A DNA stretch of 64,000 nt from Stenopsyche tienmushanensis (GCA_008973525.1 WACJ01000249.1:62001-126000), one strand, 5' to 3'. Numbered from the stretch's first letter, positions 52,501-60,700 are shown. The notes: generated from the sequence alone by a model not told the origin. Numbers and translations are program-made.

Positions 52501-52930
52501 TTTGAGGATCTGATCATAAAGTTGAAACAGATTCTGCATTTTATATCACGAGTTCGGCACGAGGTTGTAAAAAAGCGTACTTAGACCCGAAAAATACTGG
52601 TTTATACTCAGAGCAGGAAAAAGGATAATAGTTTCTTGATATTTTTAGAAAACATAAAACTCTCGATGGAGCGATTTTTTCTCGTTATATATATTGCTTT
52701 CGGCATCCTTTCATGTAATTTTACGATTATGGCCTTTCGATGAAGATTCGCTTTATGGATATGAATTGTTAATGGGATATATTTTTTATTGTTCCAGTTT
52801 TGGGCAGCATATGTTCCATGTGCAGCCCAGCACAAGGATGCTGTCCAGCTGGTGTTGGAGCAGATTGACGTTATCAGAAGATTGACAGAGCGCTACAATC
52901 CGGAGTTGGTTTTATGTACCACGCCAAAGG
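4326..52930 (+). CDS. Membrane dipeptidase (M19 family) gene, partial: three internal exons spanning 48.6 kb
   Basis: Joined exons 4326-4554, 6689-6785 and 52798-52930 give about 153 continuous codons with matching splice phases. The product resembles insect membrane dipeptidases of peptidase family M19, zinc enzymes that hydrolyse dipeptides outside the cell or at the membrane. Visible in order are a hydrophobic N-terminal segment, the DGHNDLPW zinc motif, a Trp/Pro-rich stretch ending in the LKQGLVSAQ block, and the FWAAYVPC block followed by a predicted helix (LEQIDVIRRLTERY). Family members are about 400 residues or more, so roughly two thirds of the protein, including the later Glu and His zinc ligands, must lie downstream. 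The start codon must lie upstream, because the first exon seen has no in-frame ATG. The 46-kb second intron is unusually long. Family assignment is from recognised motifs; substrate and expression are not visible. Confidence 0.88.
4555..6688 (+). other. Intron of 2134 bp between exons A and B
   Basis: It is bounded by GTAAAT at 4555 and TTTTAG at 6688. The first 1.6 kb is AT-rich with nothing recognisable. The last 500 bases (about 6180-6560) form a more complex island with four TAATCC/GGATTA sites, described separately. Confidence 0.88.
6262..6550. promoter_or_regulatory. Candidate enhancer: four K50 homeodomain sites
   Basis: GGATTA at 6265-6270 and 6308-6313 and TAATCC at 6384-6389 and 6545-6550 lie within 290 bases. 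The block is visibly more complex than its surroundings, 140 bp upstream of exon B. TAATCC is the target of K50 homeodomain proteins (Bicoid, Orthodenticle, Goosecoid, Pitx classes). Enhancer function is inferred. Confidence 0.4.
6689..6785 (+). CDS. Dipeptidase exon B
   Basis: The acceptor is TTTTAG ending at 6688 and the donor is CAA|GTAAGT after 6785. The first base completes the Lys codon left open by exon A, followed by exactly 32 codons ending in phase 0. The peptide starts FSEDLRNIPPW and ends LKQGLVSAQ. In membrane dipeptidases this stretch links the first zinc motif to the FW block and carries the conserved L-x-x-G-x-V-x-x-Q pattern. The phase match on both sides and the family-like order make this a confident exon although it is only 97 bases long. 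Confidence 0.9.
8275..8403. promoter_or_regulatory. Cluster of six CATTCA/TGAATG motifs
   Basis: CATTCA occurs at 8319, 8334, 8343 and 8368, and TGAATG at 8275 and 8398, within 129 bases of less AT-rich sequence. It resembles Scalloped/TEAD-type binding sites. The density is directly seen; the factor and function are guesses. Confidence 0.3.
8787..8826 (+). repeat. 40-bp dispersed repeat, copy 1
   Basis: CGCAAAGTTATAGGCCGACG is identical at 23289-23308, and similarity continues for about 20 bases with several changes. The wording resembles the GCATAACTTTGA part of the 130-bp repeat read on the other strand, so the two may belong to related repeat families. Confidence 0.6.
12402..12665. mobile_element. 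Candidate pogo/Tigger-type MITE
   Basis: The left end CAGTCGAACCCGGTTATAAC, continuing GA, is a typical pogo-family terminal sequence. The right end (about 12641-12665) reads ATTCGTAAGTATTCC then AGTCCGACTT, an imperfect inverted match if one gap and several substitutions are allowed. The 260-bp interior is less AT-rich than its surroundings and has no transposase. The left terminus is more convincing than the right one. Confidence 0.4.
14958..14976. other. Perfect inverted repeat in a complex island
   Basis: ATATGCTC, three bases, GAGCATAT. It lies in a 14900-15330 block that is much less AT-rich than its neighbours and has no recognisable coding sequence (a Cys-rich 66-codon frame at 14924-15124 is probably chance). 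Confidence 0.4.
17548..17620 (-). mobile_element. hAT terminus (CAGCAGTCCCC type)
   Basis: Read on the minus strand from 17620 the sequence is CAGCAGTCCCCAAGCAATGG and then CCCGCGAACCGG. This matches the common hAT end pattern of CAG-GTCCCC followed by a CCCGCG-rich subterminal region. The partner end was not found, so only one terminus is annotated. Confidence 0.55.
17623..17665 (+). mobile_element. Possible second hAT terminus, abutting the first
   Basis: TATTGTTTCCCAAACTTTC starts within a few bases of the end at 17620 and resembles the CAGTGTTTCCCAAACTTT ends of Charlie-like hAT elements, with the first bases altered. The partner end is not seen. It is tentative. Confidence 0.35.
18096..18261 (-). 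mobile_element. Short non-autonomous hAT element or hAT terminus
   Basis: The right end, read on the minus strand from 18261, is CAGTGATTCTCAAAGTGGGC followed by GATACCACCCCCTTAGGG. This is the characteristic terminus of many hAT elements. About 150 bp to the left, 18100-18114 reads ATTCTCAAAGGCGGC, a plausible inverted partner (13 of 15 matches with the right end, no gap). No 8-bp target duplication is evident. The right terminus is confident; the left boundary is tentative. Confidence 0.65.
21061..21072. promoter_or_regulatory. Palindromic Grainyhead-type site
   Basis: CGAACCGGTTCG is a perfect 12-bp palindrome containing AACCGGTT, the consensus core for Grainyhead/CP2 factors. It is a single site, so function is inferred from the motif only. 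Confidence 0.35.
23289..23328 (+). repeat. 40-bp dispersed repeat, copy 2
   Basis: Partner of 8787-8826 in the same orientation. The first 21 bases are identical; the flanks do not align. It sits in an otherwise plain AT-rich stretch. Confidence 0.6.
24088..24095 (+). promoter_or_regulatory. Su(H)-type site in a complex island
   Basis: TGTGGGAA matches the Su(H)/CSL consensus YGTGDGAA. It lies in a 500-bp less AT-rich island (about 23860-24360) that also holds E-box-like CACATG and several CGCC-containing motifs. Single-site evidence only. Confidence 0.25.
27139..27173 (+). promoter_or_regulatory. Direct repeat TGCGTAATTTAT in a complex island
   Basis: Two identical 12-mers at 27139-27150 and 27162-27173, spaced 23 bp start to start (about two helical turns). 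They sit in a block (about 26990-27300) richer in CG dinucleotides than its surroundings. The factor is unknown. Confidence 0.3.
29505..29526. other. Perfect inverted repeat, 9-bp arms
   Basis: GATCGAGAA, four A bases, TTCTCGATC. It is followed closely by CGAGATCTC. It starts a 29490-29880 block that is more complex than its surroundings. Role unknown. Confidence 0.4.
31003..31034. promoter_or_regulatory. Tandem pair of TAATTAATTA-containing units
   Basis: The 16-bp unit TTGTAATTAATTAAT plus one base is repeated twice head to tail. Each unit holds TAATTAATTA, the P2 arrangement (TAAT NN ATTA) bound by paired-class homeodomain dimers. It could also be a simple-sequence accident in AT-rich DNA. 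Confidence 0.3.
32566..33043 (-). mobile_element. Decayed mariner transposon, C-terminal transposase and 3' end
   Basis: On the minus strand, 32661-32915 encodes a mariner transposase C-terminal part with PDNARPHTA and FPDLAPSNYHLF, ending in YVEK and a stop, as mariner proteins do. Upstream in another frame (33043 to about 32940) is the preceding block with FWNGKGIIL and RGE/QGE-like residues, so a frameshift lies near 32935-32945. The first Asp of the DD34D pair visible here is kept. The residue 35 positions later, which should be the third catalytic Asp, is Asn (SNYHLF), and about 25-30 residues appear deleted before the C-terminus. The N-terminal half with the first catalytic Asp was not found. 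Sequence near 32570-32600 looks like the element's terminal region. It is clearly dead. Confidence 0.88.
33269..33352. repeat. Perfect 14-bp inverted repeat, 84-bp unit (possible mariner-type MITE)
   Basis: TCAATAAGTTCGTA at 33269-33282 is perfectly inverted at 33339-33352, with 56 bp between. A close relative of the end, ATCATTCAATAAGTCGTTA, occurs alone at 44112-44130. Such ends are common in mariner-like elements, so this may be a miniature element or a pair of mariner termini. It lies about 230 bp from the mariner coding relic but outside its recognisable part. Confidence 0.55.
36441..36475. promoter_or_regulatory. Exd/Hth composite-like site with E-box
   Basis: CAGCTG at 36448-36453 overlaps CTGTCA (reverse of the Hth/Meis site TGACAG). 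Ten bases later GGATTGACAG differs at one position from the Pbx/Exd-Meis/Hth composite TGATTGACAG. It lies at the start of a complex island that runs to about 36900. Binding is inferred. Confidence 0.35.
37373..37495 (+). repeat. SINE-like repeat, family 2, 3' fragment
   Basis: CTGGATTTAAAAAGGGTGATG, GCACAGCCGCTTACGAG, TGACTGGATTTGCA and ACTATTCATTCAT match the 3' half of the copy at 56130-56375. The tRNA-like head is missing. It ends about 55 bp before the family 1 repeat at 37549. Confidence 0.45.
37549..37722 (+). repeat. SINE-like repeat, family 1, copy 1
   Basis: Shares a body of about 100 bp with 62397-62690: TGGCGAT, then a T/A run, ATATATTC, GAAAAACCATGTAAAAA, TTG-CAATA, CATAAAA-GGATTG, TAAAAGTCAC. 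Its head has A-box-like TTAAGCGGTTTG (37568-37579) and a degenerate B-box-like TTGAATTTAAATC about 35 bp later, as expected for a tRNA-derived promoter. The right boundary is unclear. Confidence 0.55.
39559..39690 (+). repeat. 130-bp dispersed repeat, copy 2
   Basis: Same orientation as 2183-2312 and about 95 percent identical by eye, 37 kb away in another intron of the same gene. Both copies end at the same point, in CAATAAGGCAAT and a short A run. The high identity suggests a recently active or recently duplicated family, in contrast to the diverged SINE-like copies. Confidence 0.85.
39756..39774. other. Near-perfect palindrome, 9-bp arms around one base
   Basis: CTGGCATTT, one C, AAATGCCAG, with partial pairing continuing outward (CAT/ATC). 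It lies 65 bp after the 130-bp repeat copy at 39559-39690 and may be part of the same insertion, although the other copy lacks it. Confidence 0.4.
44840..44877 (+). repeat. Two-copy tandem repeat, period 21
   Basis: AAAGTTGCTCAAAGTCA is followed by GAAGTTGCTCGAAGTCA, 17-base units with two changes. It lies just before the possible decayed coding fragment at 44988. Confidence 0.5.
44988..45206 (+). pseudogene. Possible decayed coding fragment, unrecognised
   Basis: From 44997 the frame reads WEPDWSQKLVQMAENHC and on through KLEDLAPFLNQEIK to a TAG at 45105, then stays open to a TAA at 45204. Just upstream, other frames give MSKRLNKG and KVEKFEEFKK, as if a short gene had been broken by frameshifts. 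The amino acid mix is more protein-like than that of other AT-rich ORFs here. No family is recognised, so this may be chance. Confidence 0.25.
48008..48129. promoter_or_regulatory. Perfect 12-bp inverted repeat with E-boxes, and CGCTGTTA motif cluster
   Basis: CAGGTGCAATGT (48008-48019) is perfectly inverted at 48058-48069, with 38 bp between. Each arm carries the CAGGTG/CACCTG E-box. CGCTGTTA occurs at 48043 and 48088, and reversed at 48122. Part of this, GAAGAGA...AAGAT-TCGCTGTTAAT, recurs at 12621-12644. It may be regulatory DNA or part of a small repeat. Confidence 0.35.
50497..50725 (+). repeat. SINE-like repeat, family 2, copy 1
   Basis: Head with A-box-like TGACATAGTGA and B-box-like CGGATTTAAATCCAG. 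The body contains AGATCG, ATCTCAATC, GAATCTGAAAAAGTAAATAC and AGCCTATAAATGATTGGATTT. These elements occur in the same order in 56130-56375. This head and order fit a tRNA-derived SINE. The 3' end may reach AAATTACCACAACGA (50767-50781), a 15-mer also found at 18051-18065. Confidence 0.55.
50835..50879 (+). repeat. Two-copy tandem repeat, period 26
   Basis: TTGATGTGTTTTATCTATT occurs at 50835-50853 and 50861-50879, identical, in the tail region after the SINE-like copy at 50497. It is a local duplication. Confidence 0.6.
51040..51215 (+). mobile_element. Second mariner-like transposase relic
   Basis: In the frame of GTG at 51077 the translation reads VLFLHDNAPMHMSAKTHQCEL, then a TGA (51140), then NPIHPLNSPDLAS. 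HDNAPxH and SPDLA are the second and third catalytic-region motifs of mariner transposases. The spacing between them is four residues short, the region just after reads better in another frame (NFEI), and the third catalytic Asp is absent after PDLA. It is more decayed than, and appears different from, the minus-strand relic at 32566-33043 (HDNAPMH versus PDNARPH). No terminal repeats were recognised. Confidence 0.75.
51460..51483. other. Perfect inverted repeat, 8-bp arms
   Basis: TTGTGCGT, eight bases, ACGCACAA. It lies about 125 bp upstream of the TTAA-flanked element and downstream of the mariner relic, in a mobile-element-rich stretch. It may be the end of another small element. Confidence 0.35.
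51609..51789 (+). mobile_element. Small non-autonomous element with TTAA target duplication (piggyBac-type MITE)
   Basis: TTAA at 51609-51612 is followed by CCGTTTTAGTGCCAA. At the other end TTGGCACTATAACGG is followed by TTAA at 51786-51789. The two 15-bp ends are inverted copies with 14 of 15 positions matching. The 173-bp body has no coding capacity. TTAA duplication with short C-starting terminal repeats is the hallmark of piggyBac-superfamily elements, so this is likely a MITE mobilised by such a transposase. The strand is arbitrary. Confidence 0.8.
52798..52930 (+). CDS. Dipeptidase exon C
   Basis: The acceptor is TTGTTCCAG ending at 52797 and the donor is AAGG|GTGAGT after 52930. It begins in phase 0, directly continuing exon B, and holds 44 codons plus one base. 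The peptide begins FWAAYVPCAAQHKDAVQ and continues into LEQIDVIRRLTERYNPE and LVLCTTPK. FW-x-x-Y-x-P-C followed by an amphipathic helix is typical of the membrane dipeptidase family after the G-x-V-x-x-Q block. Base composition is clearly less AT-rich than the flanking intron. The next exon should carry the region leading to the conserved EGGH motif; I did not find it before 64000. Confidence 0.9.
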
Positions 52931-53924
52931 GTGAGTCGATTTTTTAAAATTTAATTTGTAGAATCAGACTACCCGTCGAGATGACGAGATGATGAGGAGA
53001 CATGACGTCTGACACTTAAATTGACAGATGAGAGACAGTCTTTAAAAGTTTTAATATCGCAAATGGCGCGGTGACCCTTTTTGTGTTGTGGATTTATCTA
53101 AAATGAAGATTACTAAATAAAATATGTAAGTGGAGAAATACTTTGATTTTTATTTCGGTGTTGAAAGCGTGAAAGCTCAGGATATTTTGAATTTATACTG
53201 TGCATTATTCACAATTTTAAAATTAAATAGCTAATAAAAGACCATCTGAACACCTTTGCGTAGATAGCAATTTTATTAATCTGAAGATCGTTTTATCGTT
53301 CCAAATAATGATGCTTTTTTATTTCCACAATCAATTAATTTATCAAGTTTTATTGCTTTAATTCCAATTATTTTTACATTTTCCAGAAAACAGCAAGCAT
53401 TGTTAAAATATTAAATCACTTAAACATCGTAAATTAAGTAGAAAAATTACTAAGTGAACTTAATGGACATTTAATACATTTCTAATGCAATTTTTGATAA
53501 AAGTGTATACTTTGTATATGAACTACAATATTAATCATAATCATAGGCGTACTCTAATGATGGATTTTTATTGTCATTTTCATAGATTTTATATCAAACT
53601 TAGTGATCAAGTATGGGTACTATCAGTGAGCTCAGAGCTCTCATTATAAAAGTTCAGTTTCAAAATTAGATTATGGAAACAAAATCATTGGTTCAACAAA
53701 TTTGGAAGTTCGGAAATATTAATTGTATCAGAAATATTATATATTAAAAAAAATAGTCGCTAAAATTAGGTTGAGTTTTTTATGTTAAAGAATCTCAAAA
53801 AGAGTTTAACAAGATGAAAAGTTAGAAGCGATCATGAAAGGAGTCAATTAAATAGGATTATAAGTGCTGGTGATAATTTATTCCAAAAACTTATATTTAA
53901 TAAAGTCGTGTGCTATATTATTTT

Positions 53925-54178
53925 TTTAATCTCTTAATTTTCTTTAAGCCGCATACCATAATTTGATAACTGAACGACTCAGCTCTTAGACCATGTTCTG
54001 TTTGGGCACGGCGTCTGATAGCGAGGCGCTCCTTTGATGCGTCAGTGATCCGAAATTCGGACCGGTTGGACACGGGGGCTAATTTTAGAGCTTTTTGTAA
54101 CCATTTTGGAGAAAAATGCATCCCCAAGGGTCGTAGAGGCCATTTGCAACATTTTTCGGGGCCGCGAATGAGACTCAA
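53925..54178 (-). repeat. Less AT-rich block of unknown origin, open for 86 codons on the minus strand
   Basis: This 250-bp block stands out in base composition and has abrupt edges. The minus strand is open from 54178 to 53918 and begins MSLIRGPEKCCKWPLRPLG, with a basic, Arg-rich second half. I do not recognise the protein. The edges and composition suggest an inserted or repetitive element rather than a host exon, but only one copy is present here. Confidence 0.3.
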
Positions 54179-56129
54179 AATTCTTCTCTATCATATACAA
54201 TATATAATCATGTTTCATTTTTAAACATTATTTATCTATATATTTATCCTAGCCTAAGAATTTCAAAGTTAAATTTGAATCTTTGGCTAGCTTCCCTCCA
54301 CACTCAGAACGTAAGTGGCCGCAAAAAGTGGAGAATGAGCGTGTCCTTGCGGACATGGTGTTTTAAATTCATGGTTTTGCACAATGCTGTGCATTTTGCG
54401 AGGGTCCCCATGTTATTGTAAAAAAATACAAACGTGGATTACAGACAAGCTTTTGGAAGAATAAATATTTTCGCGGCCAAAGTTCTGACACCAATGTTAC
54501 GTAGTATAGAGGTGCCGGGAAGTATAGGTCCTGAATCGTATCTTGCTCCCAAGTGCCTTGCAAGATGTCTGAATTGCACGTGGATTTGTCATGTTTGCTT
54601 ATGAGTCACAGTGAAGTTAAATTGAATAAGAGGGATGATATTTTTGTACAACAGAACTTTTAGACAATCATTTAGTAATTATTATTGCGATTATATTAAA
54701 TCCACCATGACAAACTGTCGATTAATTATTGTAATCTCGCCGTTTTTTTTTCATTTTCTCCGATTCCTGTTTTGGGAATAAATAATGAAAGTATTCTAAA
54801 ACGAAACAAAATTAATTGTTCTATTGGGAATTTCATATATTTGATTGTACAATAAACCATAATCATGTATATTAGGCGTTATGTCATATAATATATGACC
54901 TGTAATTATTTTCCAGAAGCATAAAGGAGGAACACTATGTTCAAATTTGAATTGTGGAATAGCAAATAGTGATATTGAAGCCATATCAATATAATTAGTT
55001 CGATCATTGAAACAGAGTATGGGAAATATAGATTGTTCGAATATAATTAAACATGTTTGTTAAACTATAAACTATAAAAAAGGATTGTGGCTTATGATTC
55101 TTTAAGGGATTTTATTTAATTAGGCAAGTTTTTTTTATTATTTTACTATGCCATCTTTTCATTGTCAAAGATATCTAGGCCGAAAAACAATTCACTTTGA
55201 GCGAATTTTGTCATTCCACTAAAAGTAGGGATTTAAGTTTCAGAGTGTTGATTCAATCTGGAAATTTCTCACTTTATGAATAATTCAGATTAAATCTGCG
55301 GTCTGTTGGATTTTAAAATCGTCAAAATAAAGCAAAACTTAGGCTTACGCGTGACAGCTTTTAGAGAAAAACAAATTTGCCACCACAACTTTTCGATGTT
55401 GGCCGACTTGAAACCGAGTTCGAAATAGTGTAATCGAAGTGAATGATATATTCCGCAGAGCGGCCAACTTTCTGATAATCAATGTAAAAGTGATTATCAA
55501 ATTGTTACCAGAAGTCGTCGAAAATTCTAATTGCCTCTCGGCTTGGAGCGAAAAACAACCTAAATCTAATTAGACGGTTGAACTTAATGGCTTTTCTTCG
55601 AAAACTGCAATCAAATTGTTTTTCCATCAGGTACGAGGAATTTCAATTTGACGCACCCTTTTAAAGCAAAAAAATAATTGCCTAAATTAGAGAGCGGCTC
55701 CGATTTTCGCGCACATCGATTCCTTCCAGGGCAAACGACGTCAAAATTCATTTATAAATAATTTAGCGAGGAGCTTCTATGAGGAAAAATGAGATTTCAA
55801 TAAAGGCTTCGATCGCTTCATAAATAATATCTATACAAGCTCCAAGCGGGCGAAAGCTTTCACAATATATGGAAATTGTAAAATTAGAATGACTTGTTTT
55901 CTATGGCTTGGATTAAAATACAAACCTTATTATATTTGAGCCGTGAAAGAGGTGCTTCGAGTCATTGAGTAAGCTTTGTGGGTTTCGCCGACGGTAAAAT
56001 TGTGCAAGACTAGACGTCTTTACTGGGTCAACAAAATTGTGCATTAAGGGTTGTCAAGTTTCCAAATTTATTTGAAGTTGAATCACATTGATATATTTAA
56101 ATATCACAACAAAAAAGTCATATACATCA

Positions 56130-56375
56130 ATTGATATAGTGGGGTGTATTCTCGACTTTTATAATAAAGGTGCTAGTTCAAATCCAGATTGTGGAAAAAT
56201 AATTACTATTAATAATTTCGGGTAGATCGTATCAATCCAGTTTTATCTTGGATCTGAAACAGTAAATACTGATGTGATTAATTTAGTCTTGCAAAGCCAA
56301 CTATGAGCTATTGGATTTACAGCATTAATTATAAAATAATATAAAAATTGATGATTTTACTACTCATTCATAGAT
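56130..56375 (+). repeat. SINE-like repeat, family 2, copy 2
   Basis: Head TGATATAGTGG (A-box-like) and AGTTCAAATCCAGATTGTGG (B-box-like plus downstream), then AGATCGTATCAATCCAG, GGATCTGAAACAGTAAATAC, GCAAAGCCAACTATGAG and ATTGGATTTACA. The order and spacing match 50497-50725. It is clearly diverged from that copy, so these are old insertions. Confidence 0.55.
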
Positions 56376-57679
56376 CATCTTCTACTTAAAATTTATTTAC
56401 TTAATCACATTTTAATAACCGCTATTATAATTGTGTAACATTTGTGCTATGATAAGGTTTTCTATAATAATGTAATTATGTATTAATGGTGACCGTATGG
56501 TTATGCTCGTTTTCACCATTGCTGAATCATTTATGCTTCGCAAAACATAATCTCATAAAATATGCATTTTATGATTTAAATTTATTGAAAACTTTATTTG
56601 ATTTAAATTTAAAGCGATGAAATCCAGTTCTTTGTGTTAATAAATTAAATTATTGGTTTGGGTAATGAATTATAATTTTATGATCAGAGTTTGAGGTTCA
56701 CACTGTTCACGTTGTTATTAATTTCTTGTGCAATATTTTGATTTTTGAAATGTTGTTATGCACATTTCGATATAATAAATGGTTGGAATATGTTTGTCAG
56801 CTTTTTTTTGCTAAAACAACCGACTCTTGGAACTAAATTATGTTGGGGTTTTTAAATTGCAATGTTATTTATGAGTTTCATGGGAAATATAATTGATATA
56901 TGAAATGTTTAGATTATGGAAATTCATTGAAGTGGTTACGTTTTAAAAACTGAATAGAGGAATACTCTAGAATATATAGATGCTGTAGATAAATTATAGA
57001 TTATGGAGGAAAGATCGGCTACATTTTTTTCTTATTGTTAATATTCTAATAACTTTCCATCATATTGAAAATATATTTGGATACAATGCAGCTTAATTGA
57101 TTGTTTTGTATAAGACATCTAATTATACTCGCAAAATTATTTTGTGCCTGCTTTTTTAAGGCATTTTTCTGGTCCTTGCTTATGAATTATATTCATCATG
57201 TTTTCTTACTGATATTATAATAATTTTTAGGTGGAAATAAATGGGTTAAATGATATTAAATATTTACCATATGATCACGCTGATTTATATAGGGTAATTT
57301 ATTGACAGGGTTATATATGATTGGGTATTTATCATAATATAAATCTAATCAAATCATAATAGCTATAAAAACGTATGAATATTTCCAAATTATCATATAT
57401 TATAATATCAACCGATATTATATGGATATTGATAATGTTGTAAAAGAAAATATTGTTATCAATACTTTTTGATGATTGTAATACATTCATCGATCTTGTA
57501 TATGTTTATATGCGGGTTTTTGTTGATACATTTTTATCGTCGAATAATGAAGGAGATTGTCGACGACCCTGCGTGATATTCAAGAGAAATACATCCAAAG
57601 AAAGCATCGGAAACTCATTGTGAATAAATGAGCTTCATAGGAAGATTGGATGGTAGCTTTCTTTACGCCCTACTGCGGC

Positions 57680-57711
57680 GGGGCCCCATAAATTCAGCGT
57701 TATGGGGCCCC
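57680..57711. other. Perfect GC-rich hairpin, 12-bp stem and 8-base loop
   Basis: GGGGCCCCATAA is followed by an 8-base loop and its exact reverse complement. It is very unusual in this AT-rich context. It could fold in RNA or be a paired protein site or an element end. An unrecognised 88-codon open frame begins just after it (57702-57968). Confidence 0.6.
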
Positions 57712-60700
57712 CATTGTATGCATCAGCGATTGCCGACCTTTTGATGCGGATTCAATTAAACGAGGAAACTACCGATGCCTTACATTATATTAGTTGGTCT
57801 ACGACCATTTTGCATGAGAAAGATAGTTTCTTACCGTCAACGGGCGTTGCCGATTCTTTAATATGCAAATGGGGGGAGGTTTCGCCCTTGAGTATCCTCA
57901 ATAAATATTTCTCCTCCATACAGAGATTGAAAATCCTTTCAATGATATTTAATGAAGACTTTTTTTAACAGTCTCAAATATACTTTCGTACAAAGACTTT
58001 CTTAAGTCTAAGGACAAATTTGAATTTGATTCATTAACAAGAAGATAGACGGACCTAGATTATGATATTAATCACAAGTTGACAGATTTATATATAATAT
58101 AAATGTAATTTTTATACAATGTTTAAAATATATATAAAAAAATTTAAGAATGAAAATATTTCCCGTTAAGGATACATATGCTATTGCAGTATTTAGGGGA
58201 TGCTAGTGAGCATGCGGATGTAATAAGAGACGACCGAACTTTTGCATACCCGATTCCCAGTTATTAAGTAGTTAAATGAGTTATCAAATAACACGTTCGT
58301 CCCATTTTCCATTCATAATATCTTCGCCATTAATCAACAATAAACTTCGCCTAAGATGGAGTCCAGGAATGATGAATTCCAATTCTGTCATGGGACCTAA
58401 TTAGAACGGTCGGAAGCACAAATCCTTTGAGGCTGGAGACGTGTGTACCACTGTCATAGAACGAGAGCACTGTGATCAATTAAACCCATATGAACTAACT
58501 TTACATACTAAATGTATTGTCGACAGGGTTGGCGCCCTGAAATTAACCGAAGGGTTGAATCGTGTAAAAAGGTCCTAATTTCATTCTCGCGAAGCCTGTT
58601 CATGGATATTTTTTATCGGAGTTTTTTATGCTCTTTAAGTGATGGTGCTCGAATATGAATGAGGATGATTTTTTAATTGAAATTTGTTCAAAGCGTGGCT
58701 TAAGTACAGCAAAAAATGAGCGAAGGGCGAGGAAAGGTTCAAATATAAAAATGCTGTTGATATTACAAAAAAAATAAAACTCAATGATATTCATTATTGG
58801 GATGAATATACGTTGAAATTAAAGGCAGATTATGGATTAAAACCAGGTTTAAGTCTTGGAACTGATGCTTCTTTTGGATATAATAACGTTTCAAATTATC
58901 ATAAACCTTTTATTTTCAAATTTACTTAAACATTCAACCAGAAAATCAGATTACCCTGATTTGATTGTAAATATTTATTCTAGCAAAGTATTAAAACTAT
59001 AGGTTTTGTTACGTGTTTATATATTTTTTGATAATATTATAGGGTTGACGATTTGCGTCAGGTTGCGGTGGACATCCTAACAAAAATGCTTTCACATTAA
59101 TGTGTGAATGTATGCAAAACTCGGTCTCTATATTTTTGTCGAGATAGTGGAATAGGTGCTCTTGGTGAACAGCAATGCTGGAATAATGATGGAACTTTTT
59201 GTCGGTAGAATGATTTTCAAGAATCTCTATAAATCAGCCCTCAAGTACTTGTGTGTCAACGGATTCACATGACAATAATAAAACTTGCTTTAAGTATCCT
59301 ACACGTACTCTCAAACAACCCTAAAAGTTTGTACCATAAATCCATACGCGAATATACCCTACCATTTTAAGTTCCTGAAGGATCATATATACAATGAGAA
59401 AGCTTCAGTACGATCAAATAGTAAAGCTTTTGTATAAATAGTGAAAATAATTGAATAATTTATCATGAAATTAATATATAGACGAATCATTTATTTATGA
59501 TACGACAAAATTATAGCATTTATAGTAAAATTATAGATTTGTTACGATTGTATTCAGACTGCATTTAGCTTCATACCATCAAAAAATAATTTTATAAAAT
59601 TCATATTGAAATTATATTAGAAATGCACCATTTGATCAATGCGAATGTGTTAATATCATTTAAAGAAATTTTCCATATTTAATGCAAATTCATTATGGGA
59701 TGATTGATAAGAGAATTGAAAAAGAAGATGGTTTAATTAGTATAGAGTTAAATTTTGAAGTCATGGACTTTTAATGAATAATAAAGTATACAATCAAAAG
59801 CCAAATTTGCAAATAGTTGGAAATAGATGTTACTCTTGTCTTTATTTTAGTTATTTTAAAATTAATTTAGGATGAAAAAAATAGTTTTCATTCAGGACAT
59901 CCCTCTGATAAAACGCTTAATACTTTAATATTTAGGTAAAATATTATTTTTGTTTATTCTTTGCATATTTAATCATATTAATTTAATAGAAAACATGGAA
60001 GGAATATAATGATTATAATAAAATTAAGATAAATTATATATATTTTGCAATAGTTTAGAAATGATTTTAAATATTTTTATAGATTTGACGTAAAAAAGCC
60101 TGTAATGAAATGATAAAAAAATAAAAATATTGATGTGTTAATAAGAACTCATCCCCATTTTTATGCCAAATATTTCATTTGGGGGTGTCAAATTAAGACG
60201 TTCACTCACAATATTCCGAGGGTGTTGGGTCTCTTTATTTAATGAATATGAGATGAATCGAAAGTTGTTGGGGAAGTGTGTTATTATTAGCGCTTTTCAG
60301 AAAGTGGATAAAATAACAACCCCGAAAATAATTTACAACATCAATTACATATGAGAACCTTTTACGACGGAAAAAAATCAAGCTTGTCACTTTAGGGGTA
60401 TGATTGATGGTGCACGTCCAGATACATACTAATTTCATTCGACCACTTTACTAATTTTGTATATTGACCACGAACCAGCTAAACATCGGTTCCACAACCC
60501 TCGACACACATAGGGCGCATATTTTTTACGCTCCCGTTCATTTTTTCATAACCCGAGTTCATCAATCATCGGTTTTTGTCGATATAATGGCAGGGATAGT
60601 GCTCTCAAAACCGATAAATCGACCATTTTTATTCATTATTTCAACGATAGTTATTTACTTAGTATGATTAATAGTGAGCCATTAGTGGGTCACTATGGCT

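Larger units (their letters stand above)
6786..52797 (+). other. Giant 46-kb intron between exons B and C
   Basis: It is bounded by GTAAGT at 6786 and TTCCAG at 52797, and the exons either side join in phase 0. It contains all but a few of the mobile elements and candidate regulatory islands listed here. No second protein-coding gene is recognisable on either strand. Open frames inside are short (the longest is 164 codons, on the minus strand, unrecognised) and mostly very AT-rich. Stretches with nothing recognisable include about 9100-11800, 12700-14850, 18300-20800, 21100-23200, 24400-26900, 27700-29450, 29900-32500, 34500-36400, 37900-39500, 39800-42700, 45250-47900 and 49750-50450. The intron size is directly seen, assuming no small cassette exon was missed. 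Confidence 0.85.

Noticed and set aside
52970..53015. GATGA/GACGA-rich stretch as a microsatellite
   Set aside because: Units are irregular and too few.
57702..57968. 88-codon + strand frame after the hairpin
   Set aside because: Not recognised, and not part of the dipeptidase family, although it lies in the next intron on the same strand.
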